Below, piece after piece: positions 1 to 9,421 of a stretch of 64,000 bases of DNA (position 1 is the stretch's first letter; each line of letters begins with the position of its first letter). The DNA comes from RH-AL1 sp964244495. GTDB lineage: Bacteria; Pseudomonadota; Alphaproteobacteria; Rhizobiales; Beijerinckiaceae. The notes under the pieces were generated by a model, which saw only the letters and a list, made by a program, of their open reading frames with translations, was not told where the DNA came from and did no database searches. A program made the translations under genes and the position numbers. The DNA lies in NCBI GenBank assembly GCA_964244495.1, contig CAXTIU010000005.1:62001-126000 (forward strand). Direction: 5' to 3'.

Positions 1-152
1 GCGCGCCCCGCCGCCTCCGCGACGTCGGCGTCACGCGAGGGAGCCTGGCCGGTCTCGCGTCCGACGCGATGAGGCAGACGCGGCTCCTCGTCAACAACCC
101 GGTCGAGGTCGGCGAAGCGGACGCGCTGCAGCTCTACGAGCAGGCCTTCTAG
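1..152 (+). CDS. Iron-containing alcohol dehydrogenase family, C-terminal end only
   Basis: The reading frame is open from the left edge (codons begin at base 3) and stops with TAG at 150-152. Only the last 49 residues are present. They end with the motif LLVNNPVEV followed by an acidic/aromatic tail (DALQLYEQAF), which is typical of the C-terminus of group III iron-dependent alcohol dehydrogenases and maleylacetate reductases. Those enzymes are NAD(P)-dependent cytosolic oxidoreductases. The metal-binding histidines and the nucleotide-binding domain lie outside the window, so substrate cannot be judged. The gene converges with the GMC oxidoreductase gene, with 11 bases between the two stops. 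The family call rests on the tail alone. Confidence 0.6.
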   Translation, partial: APRRLRDVGVTRGSLAGLASDAMRQTRLLVNNPVEVGEADALQLYEQAF

Positions 153-163
153 CGCGCCGAAGC

Positions 164-1762
164 TCAGGCGCGGTGATCCGCGAGGACGAGGTCGGCCCCC
201 TTCTCGGCGATCATCATCACGGCGGCCTGGGTGTTGCCCGAGACTTCGGTCGGCATGATCGAGGCGTCGATGACGCGGAGCCCGGCGAGACCGTGCACGC
301 GCAGCCGCTCGTCGACCACCGCGTCCGGACCGGTCCCCATGCTGCAGGTGCCGACCGGATGGTAGATGGTCTGGCCGTTGCGCCGGGCGAAGTCGAGCCA
401 CTCGTCGTCGCTCCGGACGCGCGGACCGGGGTTGAGCTCGTGGGCCCTGAAGGGGTCCATGGCCGGCTGCTCGATGATGCGGCGGGCGGTGCGCATGCCC
501 TCGATGAGGCTGTCCCGATCGGACCGCGCCGCGAGGAAGTTGGGCCGGATGGCCGGCGGCACGGCGGGATCGGGCGACTTGATGTGGATCGTGCCGCGCG
601 AGTCCGGGCGCAACTGGGTCACGCCGACCGTCATGCCGGGTTCGCGGTCGAGGCGACGGTCGGCGGCGTTGGCGTAGCTCGCGTGCATGAAGAAGTACTG
701 CACGTCCGGGCCGGACAGGCCCGGCCGCGTCTTGACGAAGCCGTAGGCGAGACCGGTGCCGAGCGTGAGGATGCCCCTGCGCGACAGGGCGTATTGCGCG
801 ACGGCGAGGGCGAGGCGCCACCCGCGCGTCAGCTCGTTCAACGTCACCGGCACCTTGACGCGCCAGTTCATCCGCGTCGCGTAATGGTCGCGGTAGTTGC
901 GGCCGACGCCGGGCAGAGCGTGGGCGACCGGCACGCCGACGGCGCGGAGCACGTCCGGTCGTCCGATCCCCGATAGTTCGAGGAGGTGAGGGGATTGCAC
1001 GGCACCCGCCGCCAAGATCACCTCGTGGCGCGCCGTGACCGCCCGCTCGCCGTCACCCCGGCGCACGATCGCGCCGGTGACGCGGCGCCCTTCCAGCATC
1101 AACCGTTGGACGTGGGCTTCCGTCCACACCACGAGGTTGGCGCGCTTGAGGACCGGCTTGAGATAGGCCTCGGCGGCGCTCCACCGCCGGCCCCGGTGCT
1201 GGTTCACCTGGTAGTAGCCGAAGCCTTCCTGGTTCTCGCCGTTGTAGTCCGGGTTCCTGGCGTAGCCGGCCTCCACCCCGGCATCGACGAAGGCGTCGGC
1301 GAGCGGGTTGCGCTCGACGACCTCGGTGACGTGGAGCGGCCCGCTGTCGCCCCGCAGGCGCGGGTCGCCGCCGCGAAACCGTTCGAGCTTGCGGAAGTAG
1401 GGGAGCACGTCCTCCCAGCTCCAGCCGCGGTTGCCGCTCTGGGCCCAGCCGTCGAAATCCTCGGGCTGTCCGCGCACGAAGATCATGCCGTTGATCAGCG
1501 TCGACCCGCCGAGCCCCTTGCCGCGCGGCACGACGATCGCGCGATCAAGCGTGCCGGGTTCCGGCTCGGTCGCGAAGCCCCAGTTGTGGCGGCGTCCGGT
1601 GAGCAGCTTGCCGAAGCCGGCCGGCACCGGAACCCAGAACCCGGTGCCGCGCCCGCCCGCCTCGATCAGGAGAACCCTGTGCCGAGCGTTCGCGCTGAGC
1701 CGGTTCGCCAGCGCGCATCCGGCCGTACCGCCGCCGATGACGATGAAGTCGAAGTCGTCCAT
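164..1762 (-). CDS. GMC-family FAD oxidoreductase (choline dehydrogenase-like)
   Basis: A 532-residue flavoprotein of usual family length. The N-terminus carries the FAD dinucleotide-binding fold (IVIGGGTAGC near residue 8), followed by a GMC signature region with GKGLGGSTLING near residue 80. The catalytic pair is visible near the C-terminus: His in IYHPVGTCSMG and Asn in VSGNTQAA. Members oxidise primary or secondary alcohols and pass electrons to a membrane quinone or to oxygen. It is the last gene of a minus-strand operon that starts with a Liv-type ABC importer and also holds quinone oxidoreductase-like and shikimate dehydrogenase-like genes, so it probably oxidises the imported compound or a product of it. 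No export signal is seen. The exact substrate cannot be read from the sequence. Confidence 0.9.
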   Translation of the reverse strand: MDDFDFIVIGGGTAGCALANRLSANARHRVLLIEAGGRGTGFWVPVPAGFGKLLTGRRHNWGFATEPEPGTLDRAIVVPRGKGLGGSTLINGMIFVRGQPEDFDGWAQSGNRGWSWEDVLPYFRKLERFRGGDPRLRGDSGPLHVTEVVERNPLADAFVDAGVEAGYARNPDYNGENQEGFGYYQVNQHRGRRWSAAEAYLKPVLKRANLVVWTEAHVQRLMLEGRRVTGAIVRRGDGERAVTARHEVILAAGAVQSPHLLELSGIGRPDVLRAVGVPVAHALPGVGRNYRDHYATRMNWRVKVPVTLNELTRGWRLALAVAQYALSRRGILTLGTGLAYGFVKTRPGLSGPDVQYFFMHASYANAADRRLDREPGMTVGVTQLRPDSRGTIHIKSPDPAVPPAIRPNFLAARSDRDSLIEGMRTARRIIEQPAMDPFRAHELNPGPRVRSDDEWLDFARRNGQTIYHPVGTCSMGTGPDAVVDERLRVHGLAGLRVIDASIMPTEVSGNTQAAVMMIAEKGADLVLADHRA

Positions 1763-1789
1763 GCGTCGTTTCGAGGTCCCTTCGAGCGA

Positions 1790-2605
1790 TCAGCGCGCGG
1801 CGGCACCAGCGCGCCCCATGCCCATCCAGTCCGCCATGAGGTCGAGCTGGGATCGCAGCATCGGCATGCCGGGATGGACCCTGCAGCCGACGGCTGCCGC
1901 GGCGGCCAGCAGCGGCGTCACCTCCGGCTCCATGATGATGTCGGCGACGAGCTGGTCCGGCGTCAGCGCCCCGACGTCGGTCGGCCAGGCGTCACCCTCG
2001 TGCAAACCCTGCGAGGTCGTGTTGACGACGATGTCGTGGCCGGAAGGGTCGCGGGTTCCCGAGGCCAGGGGCAGGTCGGGGAAATGGGTCTGGAGGCGGG
2101 TCAGCAGGCCGGCGGTGCGCTCGGCCGTCCGGTTGAAGACCGTGAGCCGCGACGCGCCCGCCTCCGCGAGCGCGAAGGCGACGGCGCAGGCGGCGCCGCC
2201 CGCACCCGCGAGGTAGACGGATCGCGCCCTCGGCTCGTGTCCGGCCGCCCGGAGCCCCGCCACGAAGCCGACCCCGTCCAGGATCTCGCCGACGAGCGCG
2301 CCGTCCGCTTCGCGACGGACGACGTTCACCGCGCCGACTCGGCGAGCCGCGGCGCTGAGCCTGTCGAGGAGCGGCACGATCGCGGTCTTGTGCGGGACGG
2401 TGACGACGAAGCCGCCGAGGTTCGCGACCCCGCGAAGCCCCGCGACGACGCAGGGCAGGTCGCCGGCCGCCACCCGGATGGGCACCATCACACCGTCGTA
2501 CCCCGCCGCCGCCGCGAGCGCGTTGATGCCCTGCGGCGTCCGGACGTGGGCCACCGGGTCCGCCAGGATGGCGAAGATCCGGGTGCGCCCGGTGATGTCC
2601 GGCAC
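1790..2605 (-). CDS. Shikimate dehydrogenase-like NAD(P)-dependent oxidoreductase with altered substrate pocket
   Basis: A 271-residue protein with the AroE two-domain layout: N-terminal substrate domain, then a Rossmann domain (LAGAGGAACA near residue 130, followed by VFNRT). The catalytic Lys of VPHKTA and the Asp of ILDGVGF are kept. The usual HSxSP motif that binds the shikimate carboxylate reads HVRTP, so the first Ser is Val, and the usual NTDG reads ILDG, so the pocket Asn is lost. This argues for a substrate other than shikimate, perhaps a quinate-like or other hydroxy acid. The start is a GTG two bases after the TGA of the upstream oxidoreductase, implying translational coupling; a longer frame upstream is only a shadow of that gene. 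It is second to last in the liv operon. Confidence 0.8.
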   Translation of the reverse strand: MPDITGRTRIFAILADPVAHVRTPQGINALAAAAGYDGVMVPIRVAAGDLPCVVAGLRGVANLGGFVVTVPHKTAIVPLLDRLSAAARRVGAVNVVRREADGALVGEILDGVGFVAGLRAAGHEPRARSVYLAGAGGAACAVAFALAEAGASRLTVFNRTAERTAGLLTRLQTHFPDLPLASGTRDPSGHDIVVNTTSQGLHEGDAWPTDVGALTPDQLVADIIMEPEVTPLLAAAAAVGCRVHPGMPMLRSQLDLMADWMGMGRAGAAAR

Positions 2606-2607
2606 CG

Positions 2608-3579
2608 TCAGACGCTCAGCACGATCTTGCCGAGATGCGCGTTGGCCTTCATGTGCGCCTGGGCCTCGTTGGCCTGCTCCAGCGGGAACACCCGGTCGAT
2701 CGGCAGGGTCAGCTCGCCGGCCGCGACGGCGTCCCAAAGGTCGGCGCGCATGCGACGGTTGATCTCGCGCACCTCGTCCTTGCTGCGGGTGCGGAAGGTG
2801 ACGCCGACGTAGCTGACGCGGCGCGCGGCGTGAAGGTCGAAATCGAACTCCGCTTTCGACCCGCCGAGTCGTCCGACGTTGACGATGCGGCCGAGCACGC
2901 GCGTCGCCCGCAGGTTGCCGTTCGCGACGGGTCCGGAGATCTGGTCGACGATCAGGTCGACGCCGTTCCCGTCGGTGGCGGCGAGGACCGCGTCCGGCCA
3001 GCCCGGATCGCTGGTGTCCACGGCAAGGTCGGCGCCGAACTCGGCGAGCCGTGCCCGCCGCTCCGCGTTGGTCGAGCTGCCGATCACCAGCTTCGCCCCC
3101 ATCAGCCGGGCGATCTGGAGACCCATCAGGCCGACGCCGGAGCTCGCCCCCTGGATGAGGACGGCCTGACCGTCCCGGAGCTGGCCGTTCGTCACCACCG
3201 CGTCGTGCATCGTCTGCAAGGCGATCGGCAGGGTCGCCGCCTGTTCCCAACCCATGGTGTTCGCCGGAACCGGGCTGATCCGGCCCCAGTCGGCCACGGC
3301 GTACTCGGCGTAGCCCCCGTTGCCGGAGCAGATGACGCGGTCGCCCTCGCGCACGCCCTCGACCCCGGCGCCGAGACCCGCGACCTCGCCGGCCCATTCC
3401 AAGCCGATCACCGCTCCGGCGCCGCCGAGCGCGCCGTGCGCGTGGCCGGCCGCCATCGCCAGCTCCGCCCGGTTCAACCCGGCCGCGCGCACCCGTACGA
3501 GCACCTCGCCCGGGCCTGGCCGCGGCGCCGGAATGTCGCGCAGCTCCAGCCCATTGTTTCCGACCACCATCGCTCGCAT
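2608..3579 (-). CDS. NADPH:quinone oxidoreductase-like medium-chain dehydrogenase
   Basis: A 323-residue zinc-independent MDR-family protein. The N-terminal GroES-like domain is seen in GEVLVRVRAAGLNR, and the nucleotide-binding domain starts at GASSGVGLMG near residue 145, the form usual in quinone oxidoreductases and enoyl reductases. No cluster of structural zinc cysteines is present. I chose the ATG at 3579 because GGGGAC lies about nine bases upstream; an ATG eight codons earlier has no such site. It sits 49 bases downstream of livM and just before the shikimate dehydrogenase-like gene in the same operon. Members reduce quinones or activated double bonds with NADPH; the actual substrate here is unknown. 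Confidence 0.85.
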   Translation of the reverse strand: MRAMVVGNNGLELRDIPAPRPGPGEVLVRVRAAGLNRAELAMAAGHAHGALGGAGAVIGLEWAGEVAGLGAGVEGVREGDRVICSGNGGYAEYAVADWGRISPVPANTMGWEQAATLPIALQTMHDAVVTNGQLRDGQAVLIQGASSGVGLMGLQIARLMGAKLVIGSSTNAERRARLAEFGADLAVDTSDPGWPDAVLAATDGNGVDLIVDQISGPVANGNLRATRVLGRIVNVGRLGGSKAEFDFDLHAARRVSYVGVTFRTRSKDEVREINRRMRADLWDAVAAGELTLPIDRVFPLEQANEAQAHMKANAHLGKIVLSV

Positions 3580-3628
3580 GGTTCCCGTCCCCCACGTTGT
3601 CACGCGTTCACCCGCGCGCCGCGTCGGC

Positions 3629-4582
3629 TCAGAGCGCGACGCGGAACTTCACGCCCAACTCGCCGATGATACCCCTGCGGAAGGTCAGCACGCAGGCGAT
3701 GAAGATGAGCCCCTGGATGATGATGACCCAGGCCCCGAACGGCGCCAGATAATACTGCATGGCGACCACGACCAGGGCGCCGACGATCGGGCCGAACACG
3801 GTGCCGATGCCTCCGACCAGCACCATCAGCACGACGAGGCCGGACAAGGCGTTGCCGATGTCGGACAAGGTGGCGATGCCCATGACGATCGCCTTGAGGC
3901 CGCCCGCCACCCCGGCGACGCCGCCGGCGAGGATGAAGACGACCCACTTGTAGGACTCGGGATTGTAGCCGAGCGAGACCGTGCGCGGCTCGTTGATCCG
4001 GATACCCTTGACGACCTGCCCGAAAGGCGAGTGCAAGACGCGGTGGATGAACAACACGCCGACGATGAAGACCACGGCGACGACGGCGTACATCGCCCTG
4101 TCGTCGGCGAGCGGCAGCAGGCCGAAGAGTGACCCCCGCGGGATGTTCTGGATGCCGTTCTCGCCACCGGTCACGCTCGGCAGCTCGTTGGCGACGAAGT
4201 CGGCGATCTGGGCGAGCGCGAGCGTGATCATCGCGAAGGCGATCGCGGTCCGCCGGATGACGAGCCAGCCGAAGGCGGCGCCGAGCGCGCAGCCGCCGAG
4301 GCCGCCGAGCGCGATGCCGAGTTCGGGCGTGAGATGCCAGGTCTGGACGGCGTAGCCGGCGATGTAGGCGCCGAGCCCGAAATAGGCGGCCTGGCCAAGC
4401 GACAGCAGACCGATGAAGCCCATCAGCAGGTTGGTGCTGACGGCGAACAGCGCGAAGCACATCACCTGCATGAGGAAGATCGGATAGAAGCCGGCGGAGG
4501 CGGCGGCGACGATGGCGATCAGCACGAGCAGACCGATGGCCTGGGCGCGGGTGAAGCCGAGTGTCTCGAGGAAGCCGAACAT
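3629..4582 (-). CDS. livM: Branched-chain amino acid-type ABC transporter permease, LivM type
   Basis: A 317-residue integral membrane protein with about ten hydrophobic segments, including the LivM hallmark GFIGLLSLGQAAYFGLGAY near residue 55 and the cytoplasmic loop GQVVKGIRINEPRTVSLGY that contacts the ATPase. It forms the transmembrane pore with LivH in the inner membrane. Only four bases separate it from the livH stop. The family moves branched-chain amino acids, amides, urea and also aromatic or dicarboxylic acids in alphaproteobacteria. The catabolic genes downstream suggest a carbon source rather than an amino acid, but that is inference. Confidence 0.93.
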   Translation of the reverse strand: MFGFLETLGFTRAQAIGLLVLIAIVAAASAGFYPIFLMQVMCFALFAVSTNLLMGFIGLLSLGQAAYFGLGAYIAGYAVQTWHLTPELGIALGGLGGCALGAAFGWLVIRRTAIAFAMITLALAQIADFVANELPSVTGGENGIQNIPRGSLFGLLPLADDRAMYAVVAVVFIVGVLFIHRVLHSPFGQVVKGIRINEPRTVSLGYNPESYKWVVFILAGGVAGVAGGLKAIVMGIATLSDIGNALSGLVVLMVLVGGIGTVFGPIVGALVVVAMQYYLAPFGAWVIIIQGLIFIACVLTFRRGIIGELGVKFRVAL

Positions 4583-4586
4583 CCGG

Positions 4587-5474
4587 TCAGGCCGCGCTGC
4601 CGAACAGCCCGCTGGGGCGCACGAGCAGGATCAGCGCCATCGCGATGAAGACCACCACGCTCGACGCGGCCGGGTAGAACACGGTGGTGAGGCCCTGGAT
4701 GATGCCGAGCGCGAACCCGCCGAGGACCGCGCCGCCGATCGACCCCATGCCGCCGATGACGACCACGGCGAAGACGGTGTTGATCAGGGCGTCGCCCATG
4801 CTGGGCGTGACCGAGTACAGCGGCGCCGCCATCACGCCGGCGAGGCCGGCCAGCGCCACGCCGCCGGCGAAGGTGAGCGCGATCATGCGGGGCACGTTGA
4901 CCCCGAAGGATTGCACGAGGCTCGGGTTCTCCGTCGCGGCGCGGAGCAGCGCGCCGAGGCTGGTCTTCTCGATGAGGAACCAGACGCCGGCACAGATCAG
5001 GATCGCCGCCGCGACGACGTAGCCGCGGTAGACCGGCATGAACATGAAGCCGAGGTTGACCGTGCCGGACAGGGCGTCCGGCGTGGCATAGTCGACGCCG
5101 GTGCTCGTGTACCGGATGGTGAAGGCGCCTTCCAGAACCAGGGCGATGCCGAAGGTCAGCAGCAGGCCGTAGAGCGGGTCGAACGTGTAGATGCGCTTGA
5201 TGATCGTGCGTTCGAGCAGGTAGCCGAGCGAGCCGACGGCGAGCGGCGCGACGACGAGGGCCGGCCAGTAGCCGATCCCGAGGTACTGGTCGAGACCCCA
5301 GGCCACGAAGGCGCCCACCATGAACAGCGTGCCGTGCGCGAAGTTGATGATCCCGAGCAGGCCGAAGATCACGGCGAGGCCCAGCGACAGCATGGCGTAG
5401 AACGCGCCGTTGATGACGCCGAGCAGGAGTTGCCCGAACAGGAGCGGCGCCGGGATGCCAAGGATCATCGTCAT
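4587..5474 (-). CDS. livH: Branched-chain amino acid-type ABC transporter permease, LivH type
   Basis: A 295-residue membrane protein of normal LivH length. The motif GLLGIINFAHGTLFMVGAF near residue 40 and the loop ALLRAATENPSLVQSFGVNV near residue 185 are the family markers; about eight membrane spans can be counted. It pairs with LivM to form the pore. It lies between the binding-protein gene (57 bases upstream) and livM (four bases downstream) and is co-transcribed with them. Confidence 0.93.
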   Translation of the reverse strand: MTMILGIPAPLLFGQLLLGVINGAFYAMLSLGLAVIFGLLGIINFAHGTLFMVGAFVAWGLDQYLGIGYWPALVVAPLAVGSLGYLLERTIIKRIYTFDPLYGLLLTFGIALVLEGAFTIRYTSTGVDYATPDALSGTVNLGFMFMPVYRGYVVAAAILICAGVWFLIEKTSLGALLRAATENPSLVQSFGVNVPRMIALTFAGGVALAGLAGVMAAPLYSVTPSMGDALINTVFAVVVIGGMGSIGGAVLGGFALGIIQGLTTVFYPAASSVVVFIAMALILLVRPSGLFGSAA

Positions 5475-5531
5475 CGAGTCATCGTCGCTGGGTCATCGTC
5501 ATGGAAGCGGCCGAAGGGTCCACGGTGCCGA

Positions 5532-6767
5532 TCAGGCCTTGACCAGCGGGCAGCCCTCGGTGGCCGTGGACTGGTAGCTGTCCTGGGCGGACGTGGTCTT
5601 GACCAGCTTGTAGTAGTCCCAAGGATACTTGCTTTCCGACGGCTTCTTCACCTCGAAGAGGTAGGAAGGGCACATGAACTGGCCGTCCTCGCGGATCGCG
5701 CAACGGCCGAACGCGTCGTCGTCGGTCGGCATCTTCTTCATCTGCGCGACGACGGCGGCGCCCGACGTCTTGGCGGTCGCGTAGTCCATGGCGTCGACGG
5801 CCTTGAGGAAGGCGAGGGTCCCGGCGTAGTCGCCGGCCTGGCTCATGGAGGGATAGTTGGTGGGGCTCGTCGGCAGCAGCCGCTTGGTGAAGGCGCGGGT
5901 GCGGTCGTTCAGGTCCCAGTAGAAGCTTTCGGTCGTCAGCAGCCCCTGGGCGGTCGCCAGGCCCAACGCGTGGACGCTCTGCATGTACATGAGCAGGCCG
6001 GCGATCTTCATCGAACCCATGAGGCCGAACTGGCGGGCCTGCTTGATCAGGTTGGTGGTGTCGTTGCCCGCGCAGGCGAGCCCGAGGACCTGGGCGCCGG
6101 ACGCCTGCGCCTGCAGGAGGAAGGTGGAGAAGTCGGTCGTCTGCGGGAACGGATAGGGCGCGTCGCCCAGGACCTGGCCGCCGCCGGCCTTGACCACCTG
6201 CGCGGTCTGATCGCGCAGCAGCTGGCCGAAGGTGTAGTTCGCGGTGATGAAGAACCACTTCTTGCCGCCGGTCGCGACGATCGCGCCGCCGGTGGAATGG
6301 CTGAGCATGTAGGTGTCGTAGCTGAGGTGCACCGTGCAGTTGTTGCAGTTCGGGCCGGTGAGGTTCGAGGTCGCGGCGTTGGTGTTGATGTAGGCCTTGT
6401 TCTTCTCCGCGGCGATGCCGGCGATGGCGAGCGCGACGGCCGAGTTCGGCACGTCGATCACGAGGTCGACCCCTTGGTCGTACCATTGCCGGGCCAGGGC
6501 GGCGCCGACATCGGGCTTGTTCTGATGATCGCCCTGCACCACCTCGACGTCGATGCCCTTGGCCGTCGCGCCGTAGTCCTTCACGGCGAGGTTCACGCAC
6601 GCCACCGCGGTCGGGCCGCTGTTGGCCTGGTAGGTGCTGGAGAAATCGCCGCAGACCGCGATCTTCAGCGATTTCCCTGCCGCCCGCGCGCGGGTGAAGA
6701 CGGGGGCGGCGGACAGCACGGCCCCGGTGACGGCGGTTCCGACGACTGTTCTACGCGTGATGGTCAT
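5532..6767 (-). CDS. livK: Periplasmic substrate-binding protein of the Liv-type ABC importer
   Basis: A 411-residue type I periplasmic binding protein. The N-terminus has an RRT pair followed by a hydrophobic stretch and an ARA cleavage-like site near residue 30, which looks like a Tat-type signal. The mature part starts with SLKIAVCGDFSS and continues with the alternating two-domain fold of Leu/Ile/Val-binding proteins. A CNNC motif (NCNNCTVHL) near residue 143 suggests a disulphide. Proteins of this sub-group in alphaproteobacteria often bind aromatic or other organic acids rather than branched-chain amino acids, so the symbol reflects family only. It sits third in the operon, after the two ATPase genes, an order that separates it from them by a 125-base gap holding a perfect hairpin. 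Confidence 0.88.
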   Translation of the reverse strand: MTITRRTVVGTAVTGAVLSAAPVFTRARAAGKSLKIAVCGDFSSTYQANSGPTAVACVNLAVKDYGATAKGIDVEVVQGDHQNKPDVGAALARQWYDQGVDLVIDVPNSAVALAIAGIAAEKNKAYINTNAATSNLTGPNCNNCTVHLSYDTYMLSHSTGGAIVATGGKKWFFITANYTFGQLLRDQTAQVVKAGGGQVLGDAPYPFPQTTDFSTFLLQAQASGAQVLGLACAGNDTTNLIKQARQFGLMGSMKIAGLLMYMQSVHALGLATAQGLLTTESFYWDLNDRTRAFTKRLLPTSPTNYPSMSQAGDYAGTLAFLKAVDAMDYATAKTSGAAVVAQMKKMPTDDDAFGRCAIREDGQFMCPSYLFEVKKPSESKYPWDYYKLVKTTSAQDSYQSTATEGCPLVKA

Positions 6768-6871
6768 GAACTGGTTCTTCCGAGACTTGGTTCGCCCGAG
6801 GGGACGCGCCGCCCTTACTGCTTCATATCCCGTCGGTCGTCATGCCCTCCGACCGGGGGAGGGTCGCGCCG

Positions 6872-6890
6872 CCCTCGGCGGGCCCGAGGG
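6872..6890 (-). other. Perfect stem-loop between livF and livK
   Basis: CCCTCGG, five-base loop, CCGAGGG gives a 7-bp perfect stem that begins two bases after the livF stop codon when read on the minus strand. No run of T follows, so it is not a standard intrinsic terminator. It could be a 3'-end stabiliser or a partial attenuator that sets different expression for the ATPases and the binding protein. Confidence 0.4.
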
Positions 6891-6892
6891 GC

Positions 6893-7577
<685 letters not shown>

Positions 7578-7585
<8 letters not shown>

Positions 7586-8387
7586 GCGCCTCACCCGCCG
7601 CGGCGGAAACCTCTTCCATGGCTTCCTGCACCGCCGCGGCGTCGCTGGTCCCGAGGTAGGCCGTGATGACGTCGGGATCGGTGGAGACGGTGGCGTAGTC
7701 GCCCTCGGCGATGATGCGGCCGCGCGCGAGCACGGTGATGCGGTCCGACAGCCCCGACACGACCGAAAGGTTGTGTTCGACCATCAGGATGGTCCGGTCC
7801 CGGCGGATCCGGCGGATCAGCGCGACGATGCGGGCTACGTCCTCCTCCGTCATCCCGGCGGTCGGCTCGTCGAGCAGGAGCATGCGGGGTTCGAGCGCGA
7901 GCGTGGTGGCGATCTCCAGGGCGCGCTTGCGTCCGTAGGACAGCTCGGCGGCGAGCGTGCCCACGCTGTCGCCGAGGCCCACGTCGTGGAGCAGCTCGCG
8001 GGCACGATCCTCGAAGCGGCGGAGCAAGCGGTCGGAGCGCCAGAAGTCGAAGCTGTGGCCGCGCACCCGCTGCAGCGCGAGGCGCACGTTGTCGAGCGCG
8101 GTGAACTCGCCGAAGACGGCGGAGATCTGGAACGAGCGGACCATGCCGCGTCGCGCGATCTGCGCCGGCTTCAGGGCCGTGATGTCGGCGCCCTCGAAGC
8201 GGATCGTTCCCGCGCTCGGCTGCAGGAACTTGGTCAGCAGGTTGAAGCAGGTCGTCTTGCCCGCGCCGTTCGGGCCGATCAGCGCGTGGATGCTGCCTTG
8301 CCGCACCTTGAGGTCGACGTCCCGCACCGCGGTGAAGCCGCGAAACGACTTCGTCAGGCCGGTGGTCTCCAAGCAGATGTCGTTCAC
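7578..8387 (-). CDS. livG: Liv-type ABC transporter ATP-binding protein, LivG type
   Basis: A 269-residue ATPase with Walker A GPNGAGKTT near residue 38, a modified signature LSYGRKRALEIATTL typical of LivG, and Walker B MLLLDEPTAGM. The C-terminal extension with VSTDPDVITAYLG is the usual LivG tail. It is the first gene of the operon that runs to the GMC oxidoreductase at 164. The promoter should lie in the 297-base divergent gap upstream. Confidence 0.93.
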
Positions 8388-8684
8388 GCGTCCCCGTCCC
8401 GATGCCGTTTCTTGACGCTTCCGCTGAACCGGCGCGTGATCGCGCGACCCGGTGGGAGGCTTCGTTGATCCGCGAGTGCCTTAGCAGCGCGGGATCGGCG
8501 GCGCCACCGGCGCTCACGTGGACGAACGGGGGGGACGAGGCCGCCGCGTCCGTCGTGATAGGCTCTGCTTCGCCCGAGGCGGGAGGCGGCGCGGACGTGC
8601 CCGGCGCGGGCCGCGCGGAACCGCCCCGTCGCGGGTTAAGCGAAAGCGTCCTGCGCGGCAAGGCGCCATGTGGAGCCGAAATCC
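8388..8684. other. Divergent intergenic region between livG and a solute-binding-fold gene
   Basis: About 300 bases without a convincing reading frame. It must carry the promoter of the liv catabolic operon on the minus strand and that of the binding-protein-like gene on the plus strand. I see no clear paired -35/-10 boxes and no strong palindrome. Confidence 0.5.
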
Positions 8685-9407
8685 ATGCCGAAGGAAGCGA
8701 TGCCGAACGAAGCGGTGACGCCGGTCAAGCTGATGTGCGCCCTCGTCGTCAGGGGCGCCTTCGACGCGGCGATCGTGCCCGCCTTCGAAGCGTCCGGCGG
8801 CCTCGTCGAGATCGCCTGGTCGCCGACGACGCTCATCATGAAGGGCTTGGCGGAAGGGCAACGTCCCGACGCCGTGCTGGTCCTGTCGGACGCGATGGAC
8901 ACGCTGGCGCGGGACGGATCGGTCGATGCCGCGAGCCGGATCGAGGTCGCGCGCTCGCGCTACGCGCTGGCCGTCCGCACCGGGACGCCGCACCCCCGGA
9001 TCGACACGGTGGAGGCGCTGACCCGCACGCTCACCGACGCCCGTTCGGTCGCGTTCTCGAAGAGCGGCGCGAGCGGCATCTACTTCGATGGCCTGCTGCC
9101 CAGGCTCGGCATCGCCGACGCCGTTCGGGCCAAGGCGACGATCATCCCGGCCGGGTTCACGGCGGAACGGCTCGTCACCGGTGAGGCCGACATCGCCGTC
9201 CAGCAGATGAGCGAGCTGATGGTGGTCGAGGGCATCGAGGTCATCGGGCCGTTCCCCGACCCCGTTCAGGAGGTCACGACCTTCTCGGCGGCCGTCACGC
9301 GTTGGGCGGCGAACCGCGAGGGGGCCGAACGACTCCTAGCCGCGATGACCGCCCCCGGCGCGGCGGAGGCCTACCGCCGAAGCGGCCTGGAGCCCGCCTA
9401 CGTTTGA
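8685..9407 (+). CDS. Substrate-binding domain protein (ModA/extracellular binding protein fold) without export signal
   Basis: About 240 residues with the type II binding-protein fold seen in molybdate-type and related solute-binding proteins: an LMCALVVRGAF strand at the start, a hinge near SKSGASGIYFDGLLPRLG and a second lobe with TGEADIAVQQMSE. There is no signal peptide, so it should stay in the cytosol. The ATG at 8685 has GGAG nine bases upstream; a GTG at 8670 and an ATG at 8700 are alternatives. It faces away from the liv operon and shares its upstream region. It could be a cytosolic ligand binder or a stand-alone enzyme-like member of the fold. Function unknown. Confidence 0.7.
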   Translation: MPKEAMPNEAVTPVKLMCALVVRGAFDAAIVPAFEASGGLVEIAWSPTTLIMKGLAEGQRPDAVLVLSDAMDTLARDGSVDAASRIEVARSRYALAVRTGTPHPRIDTVEALTRTLTDARSVAFSKSGASGIYFDGLLPRLGIADAVRAKATIIPAGFTAERLVTGEADIAVQQMSELMVVEGIEVIGPFPDPVQEVTTFSAAVTRWAANREGAERLLAAMTAPGAAEAYRRSGLEPAYV

Positions 9408-9421
9408 ACGTTCCGCGAGGG

